From: Chloroflexota bacterium
Lineage (GTDB): Bacteria > Chloroflexota > Anaerolineae > Anaerolineales > Villigracilaceae
Length of the DNA: 64,000 nucleotides
Assembly: GCA_021414245.1 (NCBI GenBank)
Contig: JAIOOU010000004.1
Location: 372,001 to 436,000, forward strand
Direction: 5' to 3'
The number at the start of each line of letters is the position of its first letter. Positions within the stretch are counted from its first letter, which is position 1. Made by a program: the position numbers and the translations under genes. Below the pieces are notes generated by a model. The model saw only the letters and a list, made by a program, of their open reading frames with translations. It searched no databases and was not told where the DNA came from. Positions 53,899 through 63,257 of this stretch are shown one piece after another.

Positions 53899-54852
53899 AT
53901 GAGTCTAAAACCAATTTTAATAGCGGGGATTTCGCTTGTCTTAACGGCCTGCGGGATGAGATCTTTCCCCCAAATAACCCCAACAGGCACCGATGCAATT
54001 CCCTTTGAATCTGCCACCCCCACCCCGGGCCTGCCAACCCCTTCGCCGATCCCGACCATTCCCACGGTTTTTCAGGGACCGGATTTGGTCACTGTGCCGA
54101 TTCTCCTGTATCACCGGATCGATGTTTCCCAGACCAACAGTTTGTATTACATAACCCCGGAAAACTTTGAGGAGCAATTGAGACTGCTTCGGAACTGGGG
54201 CTACAACACGATCACCACGGAACTGCTGGTGAAGGCGATTACACAAGGCGCGGATCTTCCCCAGCATCCGATATTAATAACCTTTGACGACGGCCATTTG
54301 GATAATTACACTACGGCCTTTCCGATCATGCAAAAGTACGGTTTTACCGGGGTCATGTATATTGTCGGGGGATATATGGGGGCGCCTGAATATATGAATG
54401 CGGATCAGATCAAGGAAATGGCTGCCGCCGGCTGGGAGGTGGGCAGCCACGGCATGACCCACCTGGATTTGACCTCGCTTGATTCCCAGGGGCAACGGTA
54501 TGAAATATTTGAGTCCCGCAAACTCCTCGAAAAAAACCTGGGCGTTCCCATACTTACCTTTGCGTATCCGTTCGGCTCAAATGATCCTTATATTTTGGAC
54601 TATACGTATTTGGCGGGCTATATTGCCGGCATGGGACTGGGCCCCACCAGCGAGCAGATCCGTCCCAACCTCTTTACCCTGCAGCGCCGCGATGTCAGCA
54701 GTGCTTATGATCTGAAAACCTTTTCTTCCTTCCTGCCATGGCAGGGGGACAAGGCCTTTCTACCGACCGATACGCCCACTCCGGAACCGACTTTCACCCG
54801 CACGCCGATCCCGACTTATACATTATTCCCCACCAACACCTCCGCGCCATGA
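53899..54852 (+). CDS. Polysaccharide deacetylase (NodB-like) lipoprotein, copy 1
   Basis: Secreted lipoprotein (lipobox VLTACG near residue 15, Thr/Pro linker to about 60) with a CE4 deacetylase domain. Metal ligands: the Asp pair in ILITFDDGHLDNY and the two His in VGSHGMTHLDLTSL; a further LTFAYPFGSND matches the last motif. It would remove acetyl groups from GlcNAc-containing glycan at the cell surface. The C-terminal 30 residues are Thr/Pro-rich. A close tandem copy follows at 54952-55863. Confidence 0.85.
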   Translation: MSLKPILIAGISLVLTACGMRSFPQITPTGTDAIPFESATPTPGLPTPSPIPTIPTVFQGPDLVTVPILLYHRIDVSQTNSLYYITPENFEEQLRLLRNWGYNTITTELLVKAITQGADLPQHPILITFDDGHLDNYTTAFPIMQKYGFTGVMYIVGGYMGAPEYMNADQIKEMAAAGWEVGSHGMTHLDLTSLDSQGQRYEIFESRKLLEKNLGVPILTFAYPFGSNDPYILDYTYLAGYIAGMGLGPTSEQIRPNLFTLQRRDVSSAYDLKTFSSFLPWQGDKAFLPTDTPTPEPTFTRTPIPTYTLFPTNTSAP

Positions 54853-54951
54853 TCCAAATCGGAGTATAAAGGTGGGAGTCGTTACAGATGAAGAAGGGGT
54901 CGGCGATATAATGTATATGTAATTTTCCCCATAGTTATTCCGTTGTGTCGT

Positions 54952-55863
54952 ATGAAAAATGCATTTGGATTCATTCTGGCATTGTCCGTGGTTTTGATCT
55001 GCGCCTGCGCGGACGGCTCAATGACAGGACCGACAGTGACGTTTCCCCCTCCGACTGTGGCTGCCCTGCCCACCCAAACATTTTCTACCCCTGCAATACC
55101 CACTACATCCAAAACTCCAATTCCAATACCGTCAGCCACCTGGGTGGCTCAAGGTTCAGGTATGGTCAATGTGCCGATCCTTTTATATCATCACATTGGG
55201 ACCTCGACTGCCAACAGCCAGTATTATGTTTCGCCGGCCGGATTCGAAGAGCAGATGAAACTTTTAAAGGATTGGCAGTACGTCACGGTCTCGACCGAAA
55301 TGCTGGTTCGAGCCATTCTGGAAGGGGCTCCGCTCCCGCCCCGTCCGATCATGATCACATTCGATGACGGGAATCTTGATAATTACACGACCGCCTTCCC
55401 CATTATGCAAAAATATGGATTTACCGGTGTGCTCTACATTGTTGATAATTACATGGATACGCCCAACTACATGAGCGCCGGTCAGATCTGGGAAATGGCC
55501 AGTACGGGCTGGGAGGTGGGGAGTCACAGTCGCAATCACGTGGACCTGACCCTGGTGGATACGCAAAGACAGAAGTATGAGATTGTCGACTCGCGCATCC
55601 GGTTGACCGGGGAGCTGGGCCTGCCCATCCTGAGTTTTGCCCACCCTTATGGAGTCAGCAATCACAGCGTCATCGATTATGCCGAATTTTCAGGTTATAT
55701 CGCCGGGATGGGACTTGGATTTACAAATGACCAGGGCAGGGGCAATTTGTTCACCCTGCAGCGCCGCGGTGTTAAAGGGGCATATGACCTGAAGCAGTTC
55801 GCCGCCCTGCTTTCCTGGCAGGGCGATCCAAAGTATTTGTCAACGGGTACACCTGCCCCCTGA
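54952..55863 (+). CDS. Polysaccharide deacetylase (NodB-like) lipoprotein, copy 2
   Basis: Paralogue of the preceding gene, arranged in tandem. Lipobox VLICAC near residue 18, linker rich in Thr/Pro to about 65, then IMITFDDGNLDNY, VGSHSRNHVDLTLV and LSFAHPYGVSN. The HSRNH motif keeps both metal His residues. It shares almost the same central region (NYTTAFPIMQKYGFTGV) with copy 1, so the duplication looks fairly recent. ATG 54952 is used. It converges with the EamA gene, five bases between stops. Confidence 0.85.
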   Translation: MKNAFGFILALSVVLICACADGSMTGPTVTFPPPTVAALPTQTFSTPAIPTTSKTPIPIPSATWVAQGSGMVNVPILLYHHIGTSTANSQYYVSPAGFEEQMKLLKDWQYVTVSTEMLVRAILEGAPLPPRPIMITFDDGNLDNYTTAFPIMQKYGFTGVLYIVDNYMDTPNYMSAGQIWEMASTGWEVGSHSRNHVDLTLVDTQRQKYEIVDSRIRLTGELGLPILSFAHPYGVSNHSVIDYAEFSGYIAGMGLGFTNDQGRGNLFTLQRRGVKGAYDLKQFAALLSWQGDPKYLSTGTPAP

Positions 55864-55868
55864 CGCGG

Positions 55869-56789
55869 CTATTCCGTGAATCGCAGCAGGAGCACCCCGA
55901 ACAATACCAGCAGGCCGCCTGCGAGCTGGATGGGATTCAGAACTTCGCTTAAAAAAAGATAAGCCCACACCGCGGTAAAAGCGGGTTCCAAAGTGGCGAT
56001 CAAATTTGCAGAGGTGGGGGAAAGATAACGGATGCTGAGCGTGTATAACCCGAAACCGCCCAGGGTGGGCGCCACTCCCAGAAAAAACAACAAGCCCCAG
56101 CCCGCGGACGAATTTCCCAACCAGAGCATATCCGAAAGGGGAGTTTTACCCGTGATGAAAATGTCATTCCCAAGATTGAACAGGAATAAAAACACGGTCG
56201 CCCACGAAAAGCTGTAGAGCAGCGCCGTCCATGAATCGATCCTTGCATCCGAGGCATGCTTGCCTTCGAGATTGTAGACCGCGAACAGCAGGCCGGAGAG
56301 CAGTCCAAAGACGATCCCCAACGGATTGAGATTCCACACCGACGGGTTATAGGCGCCCGCCACCAGTACGATCCCGGCCAGACTGAGCAAGATCGACAGG
56401 ATCTTGATCCCGCTGAAATTTTCCTTGAGCACGATGCGACTTAGGATCGCGGTCATGGCGGGCGAACTGAATGCCATCACGGTCGCCACCGCTGCACCGT
56501 TGTATTGGACCGAGAATGTCCATAGCGAGTTGAAGATCGCCAGCGACAGGCCGTACAAAACCATGAACCGCCAGTGGGTCCGCTCTAGATGAAAACGCGC
56601 ACGGCTGAACACCAGCAGCCCGACGGCCATTCCGAAGGAGACAAAGAGGTCGCGCCAGAAGGCCAGCACCAGCGAGGGCAGGGCATAGGTTTTGCTTAAA
56701 TAACTGATGAGCGGACCGGTCGTTGACCATAATACGGTTGCGACCATGGCGATCAGAAATCCGCGTGAGGATCTGGATGAAGCTTTCAT
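55869..56789 (-). CDS. EamA/DMT-family transporter
   Basis: A 306-residue membrane protein with ten helices in two EamA halves. Typical segments: AMVATVLWSTTGPLISYLSK at the start, VATVMAFSSPAMTAILSRIVLKE and LLSLAGIVLVAGA in half 1, and SPTSANLIATLEPAFTAVWAYLFLSEVL with QLAGGLLVLFGVLL in half 2. The family exports amino acids, nucleosides or other metabolites; the substrate is not predictable. ATG 56789 has AAAGGATG upstream. The longer frame runs through the tRNA gene and is discarded. Confidence 0.88.
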   Translation of the reverse strand: MKASSRSSRGFLIAMVATVLWSTTGPLISYLSKTYALPSLVLAFWRDLFVSFGMAVGLLVFSRARFHLERTHWRFMVLYGLSLAIFNSLWTFSVQYNGAAVATVMAFSSPAMTAILSRIVLKENFSGIKILSILLSLAGIVLVAGAYNPSVWNLNPLGIVFGLLSGLLFAVYNLEGKHASDARIDSWTALLYSFSWATVFLFLFNLGNDIFITGKTPLSDMLWLGNSSAGWGLLFFLGVAPTLGGFGLYTLSIRYLSPTSANLIATLEPAFTAVWAYLFLSEVLNPIQLAGGLLVLFGVLLLRFTE

Positions 56790-56802
56790 GTTGACATCCT
56801 TT

Positions 56803-56830
56803 TCAAAACAAAACCCCGCCTGCGCGGGGT
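56803..56830 (-). terminator. Terminator after tRNA-Glu
   Basis: Seven-base GC stem (56813-56819 with 56824-56830), 4-base loop, then TTTTGTTTTGA on the minus strand, 12 bases past the tRNA 3' end. Confidence 0.85.
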
Positions 56831-56841
56831 GAATGATTGTG

Positions 56842-56914
56842 TGCCCCCACGGGAATTCGAATCCCGGTTTAAGCCTTGAGAGGGCTTCGTCCTGGGCCAC
56901 TAGACGATGGGGGC
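56842..56914 (-). tRNA. tRNA-Glu (CTC anticodon)
   Basis: A 73-base cloverleaf on the minus strand. Acceptor stem GCCCCCA pairs with TGGGGGC, with discriminator A. The anticodon arm is AAGCC-CTCTCAA-GGCTT, anticodon CTC for Glu codon GAG. The T arm has the usual GGGATTCGAATCCC-like loop (here GGGATTCGAATTCCC). CCA is not encoded. Confidence 0.95.
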
Positions 56915-56957
56915 GTGCTTGTTTCAAAGAGCGGGTTGCATTGTATCACTGCAAATT

Positions 56958-58937
56958 TTAGCCGTCAACAACGAAGACGTGAATTTCCTTCGGGCCGTGC
57001 ACGCCGATGGTCAGCGTCATTTCGATGTCCGCAGTACGGGAGGGGCCGGTGATGAAGACGGCCGCGTCCACTTCCTTGACCCTGTGCATGGCGGCCGGCA
57101 GCGAGGGCAGGATATCCGTTGACTTTAACACGGCAATATGTATCTCAGGCAATAGGGACGCCTGCAGCGGGAACTCCGCCCCGTCCACGATCAAAACGGA
57201 CCCGGTATCTGCCAGCCCGCAAGCGGCATTCGTCACCCCGACGAGGAGCTTGTCATCAGGCTGGTGCGTAAATTCAATGTCTGTTTCCTGCAATGCATGC
57301 TCATCCAGGGTGTTCGGCTCAAGATGGATTCTATGAATGCCGCGTGCCTTTAAAAATTCAATCACATCCCTCGTGACATTTTTTGCGGGATGTACATGTC
57401 CGCCCAGCATGGTGAGTTCATTTGTAAATTGCTCGATATTGCTCATGCCGCTTGGCGGAGGAGGAGTGACCGGAAGGTCTTTGACGTTTTGCGGGGGAAC
57501 TTGGGCTTCGTGTACACTGAAATCCTCTTTATTCCATCCTTCCCGAAACGTCCTGCCTGCGAACCTGGGAAAATCCTTGCTTTGGCCCCAGCCTGTAAAC
57601 GCCGGCAGGCGCATCCACGGCGAGAAGGGCGAAAGCAGGGAGCTTGTCAACGCCGCGAATTTTTGTGAGGCCGCATACAGCTTCGGGTGAGTCGCGATGC
57701 GCGCATACAGCTGCAGGCCCAATCTTGTGGGGGAGGAAAGCCCCTTTCCGTCACCAAAGGCCGGTTGGGATGAATATCCGGCCCTGACCCGGGTTAATAA
57801 TTTCGGCAGGTCAATGTCCACGGGACAGGCATCCTTGCACGCGCCGCACAACGAGGAAGCCTGTGCCAGGTCGACATAATTCTCACCCAGCAGGCCCGGT
57901 GAAATGACCGAACCGATCGGGCCGGGATAGGGCGCAATCGAGAGGTCGCTGCCGATATAGGCATGCCCGCCCAGCTCGCGAAAGACGGGGCAGGCATTCA
58001 GACAGGCCCCGCAGCGGATGCAATACAGGGATTCCTTGAGCGGCGAATTTCTTAATCGCATGCGGCCGTTGTCCAGCAGAATGATATGGCGCTGTTGTCC
58101 GGCCAACGGCTTGCGAAGCAGCTGGGTGTAGACCGTAAGTTTTTGTCCCGTTGCGGAACGCGGCAGAAGCGAAAGCATGAGGGCCAGATCATCCAGGCCG
58201 GGCACGATGCGTTCCATGCCCATCAACGCGATGTGAACGGGCGGCAGGCTGGTGACCATGCGCCCGTTGCCTTCATTGGTGACGATGCAGATCGAGCCGG
58301 TTTCCGCCACGCCGAAGTTGACCCCGCTTAATCCGATATCGGCGGTGAGAAAGACCTCACGCAAAACCTTGCGCGCGGTGGCCGTCAGGGTGGGGATGTC
58401 GGTGGTGTAGGGGATGCCGAGTTTTTCGTGGAAGAGTTCGGCCACCTGTTCCTTGCGCAAATGCGCCGCGGGCGTAATGATGTGACTCGGCCTTTCGTGG
58501 CGCAGCTGCACGATGTATTCGCCGAGGTCGGTCTCCACAACCCGAACGCCCTGCTTTTCAAGGGCGTGATTGAGTTCGATCTCCTCGGAGACCATGCTCT
58601 TGGATTTTGCGATCAAGACCTCCGGCGCGGGCTTCCGCACCCCGGCACAAATATCCAGTACGATGTGAATGGCTTCGGCTGCATCCTTTGCACGATGGAC
58701 GATGATCCCGTTCTCTGCATTCCTGGCAGTGAACTTTTCCAGGTAATCATCCAGATGCCCGATCACATCCGCGCGGACTGCGTGCGCACGCCGGCGTCTT
58801 TCAGGCCAGTCCGGAATGGATTCAAATGCGGCGGCACGGCCTTTCAGGCGGCGTTCGGTATTGTTGTCCAGCGCCGTTTGCAGGCTTGGGTCATTGATTG
58901 ATTCTTGAATCCTTTTGCGAAAGGAAACTGAACTCAT
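56958..58937 (-). CDS. Fused LutB-LutC lactate utilisation protein
   Basis: A 659-residue fusion. Residues about 60-290 are the LutB LUD domain (GLSGVNFGVAETGSICIVTNEG). The Fe-S part has two 4Fe-4S clusters, CIRCGACLNACPVF and CGACKDACPVDI. The C-terminal 170 residues are a second LUD domain like LutC (NIEQFTNELTMLGG, ACGLADTGSVLIVDG, FITGPSRTADIEMTLTIGVHGP). In Bacillus LutABC is needed to oxidise L-lactate via Fe-S electron transfer. LutA is encoded upstream at 59667-60392. The start overlaps the methyltransferase stop by four bases. Confidence 0.88.
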   Translation of the reverse strand: MSSVSFRKRIQESINDPSLQTALDNNTERRLKGRAAAFESIPDWPERRRRAHAVRADVIGHLDDYLEKFTARNAENGIIVHRAKDAAEAIHIVLDICAGVRKPAPEVLIAKSKSMVSEEIELNHALEKQGVRVVETDLGEYIVQLRHERPSHIITPAAHLRKEQVAELFHEKLGIPYTTDIPTLTATARKVLREVFLTADIGLSGVNFGVAETGSICIVTNEGNGRMVTSLPPVHIALMGMERIVPGLDDLALMLSLLPRSATGQKLTVYTQLLRKPLAGQQRHIILLDNGRMRLRNSPLKESLYCIRCGACLNACPVFRELGGHAYIGSDLSIAPYPGPIGSVISPGLLGENYVDLAQASSLCGACKDACPVDIDLPKLLTRVRAGYSSQPAFGDGKGLSSPTRLGLQLYARIATHPKLYAASQKFAALTSSLLSPFSPWMRLPAFTGWGQSKDFPRFAGRTFREGWNKEDFSVHEAQVPPQNVKDLPVTPPPPSGMSNIEQFTNELTMLGGHVHPAKNVTRDVIEFLKARGIHRIHLEPNTLDEHALQETDIEFTHQPDDKLLVGVTNAACGLADTGSVLIVDGAEFPLQASLLPEIHIAVLKSTDILPSLPAAMHRVKEVDAAVFITGPSRTADIEMTLTIGVHGPKEIHVFVVDG

Positions 58938-59653
58938 GCTTGATCCAGGGATTTCGTGCCGATGTACAGGCCGCGCCCGTCCACGCCCTTGGGATCATGA
59001 ACTACCTTTAATCCCGCCAGACGAAACGCATCCAGATATTCCTTTTGGGTGAACAGGCCCAGTTCAAGAATTTCCGCATCGCGTTCGATGCCTTTTGGGG
59101 TCCCGATCAGATATTCGAATTGAATTATTGAAAGGCTGCCCCGCTGCAGGCTCAGGCTCATGCGGACAATTTTTACGTCGGGTTTGTCGATCTGGATGCT
59201 ATAAACCCGCCCCGGATGCCATTGAGCGGGCGAGAACCAGGGCTCGACCAGCAGGACGCCGCCCGGTGCAAGATGGCGGGCCATATTTTTAATGGTTTTC
59301 TGGAGGCGTGTCCTGGTTTTGACATATGCGATGGCGCTGAACAGGCAAACGATAACATCGAACCTGTCCTTTCGTTCGAAATTTGTCATGTCGCCCTGGT
59401 GAAAGCGGATGTTGGGAAAATTTCTTCTGGCAACGGCCAGCATCTGCGGATCAAGATCCAGGCCCTGTACCTGATATTGCCCGCTGAGCAGGCTGGCATG
59501 AATACCGGTGCCGCAGGCGACATCCAGCAGCCTGTGACCGGCCGACTTCTTATGTTTTCGGATCAGCCTGTGCAGGATCCTGGCTTCGGCTGGATAATCC
59601 TTGCCTGCGGCGGCGTAAATATCATCATAATATTTTTGTGATTTTGAATACAT
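58934..59653 (-). CDS. Class I SAM-dependent methyltransferase
   Basis: A 239-residue methyltransferase. Motif I is RLLDVACGTGIHASLL, followed by QVQGLDLDPQMLAVARR, IRFHQGDMTNF, FDVIVCLFSAIAY and PGGVLLVEPWF. The acceptor is unknown. It lies between lutA and the lutB-lutC fusion, overlapping the latter by four bases, so it is translated with the lactate genes. Its biological link to lactate oxidation is unclear, but the arrangement looks deliberate. Confidence 0.82.
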   Translation of the reverse strand: MYSKSQKYYDDIYAAAGKDYPAEARILHRLIRKHKKSAGHRLLDVACGTGIHASLLSGQYQVQGLDLDPQMLAVARRNFPNIRFHQGDMTNFERKDRFDVIVCLFSAIAYVKTRTRLQKTIKNMARHLAPGGVLLVEPWFSPAQWHPGRVYSIQIDKPDVKIVRMSLSLQRGSLSIIQFEYLIGTPKGIERDAEILELGLFTQKEYLDAFRLAGLKVVHDPKGVDGRGLYIGTKSLDQA

Positions 59654-59666
59654 GGGACCTCGGGTT

Positions 59667-60392
59667 TTATATCCGATTTAACACTTCTGCGATGTGCAGG
59701 ACCTTCTGTTTCTTCCCCTGGCGGTGCAATCCGCCGGCGATGTGCATGAGACAGCCCGCATCGGTCACGACCAGGGTCGGGGACTGGGTCATTTCGAGGT
59801 TGCTGATCTTGCGCTTCAACCACTCTGCCGACAGTTCGGGATGTTCAACCGACATCACTCCGCCGAAGCCGCAGCATTCCTCCCCGTGGGGCAGGTCCAC
59901 AACAGTGGCGCCCTTGACCTTTGCCAGCAGGGCGCGCGGTTGGTGATCCACGTGGATGCCGCGCAGGGTGTGGCAGGAGGGGTGGTAGGTCAGCAGGCCG
60001 TTCCACTTTGCGTCAACATCGGTGATGCCTAGTTTATCCACCAGATATTCTGTGAATTCATAGGTCCGGGCCGCCAATGTCTGTGCGCGCGGCAGCCAGA
60101 CTGTATCACCTTCAAATAATTCGGGGTAGTTATGCCTGAACATGTGCGCGCACGAACCGGAGGGGGTGACAATGTCTCCACGGGTTTGCTCAAACACCTT
60201 GATCGTATGCTCTGCGATGGCGCGCGCATCCTTTCGAAGGCCGGCGTTGAACTGCGGTTGTCCGCAACAGGTTTGCCCGCGGGCAAAATCCACATGGATG
60301 CCGAGGCGGCCGAGAATGTCCACGACGGCTCCGCCAGTTTGCGGGAAGAATGAATCGGTGAGACAGGTGATGAAAAGCTGGACCGTGGTCAT
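59667..60392 (-). CDS. lutA: LutA-like (Fe-S)-binding protein
   Basis: A 241-residue protein with two CCG domains: the first around GQTCCGQPQFNAGL, the second around GEECCGFGGVMSVEHP, plus HPSCHTLRG. These bind 4Fe-4S clusters in heterodisulfide reductase and LutA/GlpC proteins. First gene of the lut-like unit, divergent to glgP. It fits as the LutA partner of the fused LutB-LutC protein. Confidence 0.9.
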   Translation of the reverse strand: MTTVQLFITCLTDSFFPQTGGAVVDILGRLGIHVDFARGQTCCGQPQFNAGLRKDARAIAEHTIKVFEQTRGDIVTPSGSCAHMFRHNYPELFEGDTVWLPRAQTLAARTYEFTEYLVDKLGITDVDAKWNGLLTYHPSCHTLRGIHVDHQPRALLAKVKGATVVDLPHGEECCGFGGVMSVEHPELSAEWLKRKISNLEMTQSPTLVVTDAGCLMHIAGGLHRQGKKQKVLHIAEVLNRI

Positions 60393-60519
60393 ATTCCCAT
60401 TTTAATCCCGAAAAGAGTCTCCACCCGTACATAGTTCATCCACATCATCCTTTATCCTGTGATTGATTTTGTGAATCCAAAAATCCCGAATCCCTGTTTT
60501 TACGGTATCATTCGCCGCT

Positions 60520-62655
60520 ATGGAATTCTTAACCAGCCCCTCTCAAAAATTTGACCTGCCCAAGCGCCTGGCGCGCCTTGGCGAACTGGCTTTCAACCTG
60601 TGGTGGACGTGGCAGCCGGAGGCTGCGCGTCTCTTTGGACGACTGGATTACGATCTGTGGGAACGCCTGGGACATAACCCGATCCGTTTGCTGCAGGAGA
60701 TCAGTCACGGGCGTTTGGTGCAGGCCTCAAAGGACAAGGATTATCTCGCGCTGTACGATGCGCTCTTTGAAAATTTCGATTCGTACTTCACCAAAAAATC
60801 CTGGACTCAAAAGGCGCATCCTGAATTTGACAACCAGCCGGTTGCCTACTTCTCGATGGAATTCGGCCTGCATGAAACCCTGCCGATCTATTCAGGCGGC
60901 CTGGGCGTGCTGGCTGGCGACCATCTCAAGGAATCCTCCGATCTCGGCCTGTCCCTGATCGCGGTCGGTTTCATGTATGCGCAGGGATATTTTTCCCAGC
61001 GCATCAGCGAGGACGGCTGGCAGGAGGCGCTCAACAAACCGTTGATCTTCGATCATCTGCCGGTTTCGCTTGTCACCAAAAATAAAAAACCCGTCACCAT
61101 TCAGATCGAATTTCCCGACCGAAATATCACCGCCCAGATCTGGGAGGTGCGGGTCGGTCGCGTTCCTTTATATCTCCTTGATTCAAATGTGGAAGAGAAC
61201 AATGATTTTGACCGTTTGTTGACCGCGCGCCTGTACTGGTCGGATCTGGATCGCCGCGTGATGCAGGAAGTTTTGCTCGGCGTGGGCGGCGTGCGCGCCT
61301 TGCGCGCGCTGGATTATTCACCGGCCGTCTGGCATATGAACGAAGGCCACGCTTCCTTCCTGACCCTGGAACGGGCCCGCGAACTGGTGGCTTCCGGTTC
61401 CACCTTTGCAGAAGCCGCCCAGAAAACCCTCAAGCAAAACGTGTTCACCACACATACCCCGGTTCCGGCCGGCAATGATGAATTCCCGTTATGGCTGCTG
61501 GACAAGTATCTTGCCAAACTCTGGCCCGAACTGGGACTGACCCGCGAAGAATTCGTGGACATCGCCAAACACCATCAACCGCACGGCGAGACCTTTTCGA
61601 TGCCAATCCTGGCCCTAAAGCTTTCCGGCGGGAGCAACGGCGTTTCCGAGCTGCACGGACAGGTCTCGCGCGAAATGTGGAATTTCCTCTGGCCCGAAAA
61701 GGCGCAGACCGATGTGCCGATCCAGTATGTTACCAACGGAGTGCACACCCGCAACTGGATGGCGCGCCGTTTGAATATTCTGCTTGAAAAGCATCTGGGT
61801 GTGGATTGGTATGAGAATCTGGACGATCACGAACTGATGAAGAAGCTCGATCAGGTGCCGTCACCGGAATTGTGGGCGGTGCGTTTGCATCTCAAACGCA
61901 AACTGGCCTTCTATCTCAGGGAACGCGTCCGTGACCGATGGGCACACGGCGGATTCCATCCGGTACAGGTGGTAGCCTCGGGTGTGTTGATCAATCCCTA
62001 TGCGTTGACCATTGGTTTTGCGCGCCGTTTTGCTACCTACAAACGCGCGAACCTGATCCTGTCCGATATCGAACGACTGCTCGACATCATCAACCGTCCC
62101 AACATGCCCGTGCAGATCATCTTTGCAGGCAAGGCCCATCCCGCGGATGAACCCGGCAAGGAATTGATCCAGAAAGTCTACCGCACCGTAAAAAAGGCTG
62201 AGACGGGCGGGCGCCTGGTCTTCCTTGAAGACTACGATATGAATCTCGCACGCTACCTCGTGCAGGGTGTGGATGTGTGGATGAATACCCCGCGCCGCCC
62301 CATGGAGGCCAGCGGTACTTCAGGCATGAAGGCCGCCATCAACGGCGTGCTGAACTTCTCCGTGCTCGATGGCTGGTGGCGCGAAGCCTATAACGAGACC
62401 AACGGCTGGTCGATCGGCGAGGACAAGGAATATGAATCGAATGAGATCCAGGACTCGGCCGATGCGGAGGATCTGTATCACACCCTTGAGCATGAGATCA
62501 TTCCCTTGTATTACAACCGCGACCCGAAGGAAATTTCACACGAATGGATCGCGATGATGAAGGACACCATGAAAACCGTCATCCCGCAATTTTCCACCCG
62601 CCGCATGGTGAAGGAATACGTCGAGAAATTCTACGCACCGGCGTTGAAGAAATAA
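60520..62655 (+). CDS. glgP: Alpha-glucan (glycogen) phosphorylase, short type with DUF3417 N-terminus
   Basis: Releases glucose-1-phosphate from glycogen or maltodextrins using phosphate and pyridoxal phosphate. The DUF3417 start is RLARLGELAFNLWWTWQPEA. The catalytic domain has YFSMEFGLHETLPIYSGGLG, VWHMNEGHASFLTLERAREL, and the PLP Lys in EASGTSGMKAAINGVLN. 711 residues is typical of the bacterial/archaeal short GT35 type that lacks the allosteric sites of the muscle enzyme. The upstream region holds a possible TATCAT near the start codon. Strong terminator downstream. Confidence 0.92.
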   Translation: MEFLTSPSQKFDLPKRLARLGELAFNLWWTWQPEAARLFGRLDYDLWERLGHNPIRLLQEISHGRLVQASKDKDYLALYDALFENFDSYFTKKSWTQKAHPEFDNQPVAYFSMEFGLHETLPIYSGGLGVLAGDHLKESSDLGLSLIAVGFMYAQGYFSQRISEDGWQEALNKPLIFDHLPVSLVTKNKKPVTIQIEFPDRNITAQIWEVRVGRVPLYLLDSNVEENNDFDRLLTARLYWSDLDRRVMQEVLLGVGGVRALRALDYSPAVWHMNEGHASFLTLERARELVASGSTFAEAAQKTLKQNVFTTHTPVPAGNDEFPLWLLDKYLAKLWPELGLTREEFVDIAKHHQPHGETFSMPILALKLSGGSNGVSELHGQVSREMWNFLWPEKAQTDVPIQYVTNGVHTRNWMARRLNILLEKHLGVDWYENLDDHELMKKLDQVPSPELWAVRLHLKRKLAFYLRERVRDRWAHGGFHPVQVVASGVLINPYALTIGFARRFATYKRANLILSDIERLLDIINRPNMPVQIIFAGKAHPADEPGKELIQKVYRTVKKAETGGRLVFLEDYDMNLARYLVQGVDVWMNTPRRPMEASGTSGMKAAINGVLNFSVLDGWWREAYNETNGWSIGEDKEYESNEIQDSADAEDLYHTLEHEIIPLYYNRDPKEISHEWIAMMKDTMKTVIPQFSTRRMVKEYVEKFYAPALKK

Positions 62656-62660
62656 ATTGT

Positions 62661-62697
62661 AAATGGAGGGGCGGGTACCCGCCCCTCCATTTTATTT
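62661..62697 (+). terminator. Terminator after glgP
   Basis: Perfect 16-base palindrome (62661-62676 with 62677-62692, centre GGTACC), GC-rich, followed by TATTT. It separates glgP from the rhodanese gene. Confidence 0.8.
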
Positions 62698-62706
62698 GGA
62701 GAAACC

Positions 62707-63051
62707 ATGTTTCCAGAAATTACGGTCACCGAACTGGCTGAAAAACTTAACTCGGACGAGAAATTTATCCTGTTGGATGTGCGTGAACTTGAGGAGTTGG
62801 AGCATGCCCGTATCACAGACAGCAGGCTCGAGGTCACGCCGATGAGCCGCCTTGCCAATGAAGGCCCGGCAGCCCTGCCGGAGTCTGTTAAATCCGGGGG
62901 AATTCCGGTCTATGTCATGTGTCATCATGGAAGCCGCAGCATGCAGGTCACGGGCTGGCTGATCCAGCAGGGATACAAACTGGTCATTAATGTCAGCGGG
63001 GGAATTGATGCGTATGCGCGCCGGGTCGATCCTTCGGTCGGATCCTATTAA
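62707..63051 (+). CDS. Rhodanese-like domain protein
   Basis: Single rhodanese domain of 114 residues. Opening EITVTELAEKLNSDEKFILLDVRE matches the first strands. The active-site Cys is in VYVMCHHGSRSMQVTGWL, and the terminal GGIDAY is typical. It could move sulfane sulfur for thiosulfate or Fe-S/tRNA chemistry. ATG 62707 has TTGGAG upstream. Downstream transcripts converge with the small minus-strand unit at 63084-63286. Confidence 0.9.
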   Translation: MFPEITVTELAEKLNSDEKFILLDVRELEELEHARITDSRLEVTPMSRLANEGPAALPESVKSGGIPVYVMCHHGSRSMQVTGWLIQQGYKLVINVSGGIDAYARRVDPSVGSY

Positions 63052-63083
63052 TTGCAGCGCAGGCTTATCCTGCAGGGTGTCCT

Positions 63084-63134
63084 TTAAACCAGACTGCCAT
63101 CCTTGCGGATGGCAATCGTGGTGCGCTGTGGCAA
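63084..63134 (-). CDS. Candidate 16-codon ORF (second of a tiny pair)
   Basis: Starts at TTG 63134, eight bases after the stop of the first tiny ORF, behind AAGGAAG. It encodes MPQRTTIAIRKDGSLV. Its start codon lies in the right arm of an 11-bp hairpin (63123-63133 with 63160-63170) whose left arm is inside the first ORF, so translation of the first could open the second. No known family. Could be chance. Confidence 0.25.
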   Translation of the reverse strand: MPQRTTIAIRKDGSLV

Positions 63135-63141
63135 TTCTTCC

Positions 63142-63192
63142 TTAGATCTCGGAGAGGGATGCCACAGCGCTGGGTTTACTGCTACTATTCAT
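63142..63192 (-). CDS. Candidate 16-codon ORF with near-ideal Shine-Dalgarno
   Basis: Starts at ATG 63192 behind GGAGGTGAT (63200-63208), a full complement of the 16S anti-SD, with a promoter at 63258-63286. It encodes MNSSSKPSAVASLSEI. An in-frame ATG at 63228 would lengthen it to 28 residues (opening MPFYEMEEVMSL). No homologue is recognised. The ribosome site quality is unusual for random sequence. Confidence 0.35.
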   Translation of the reverse strand: MNSSSKPSAVASLSEI

Positions 63193-63257
63193 AAGTGACA
63201 TCACCTCCTCCATTTCATAGAATGGCATTTAATTGTGCGCCCCCACTCAGTGTTGAA

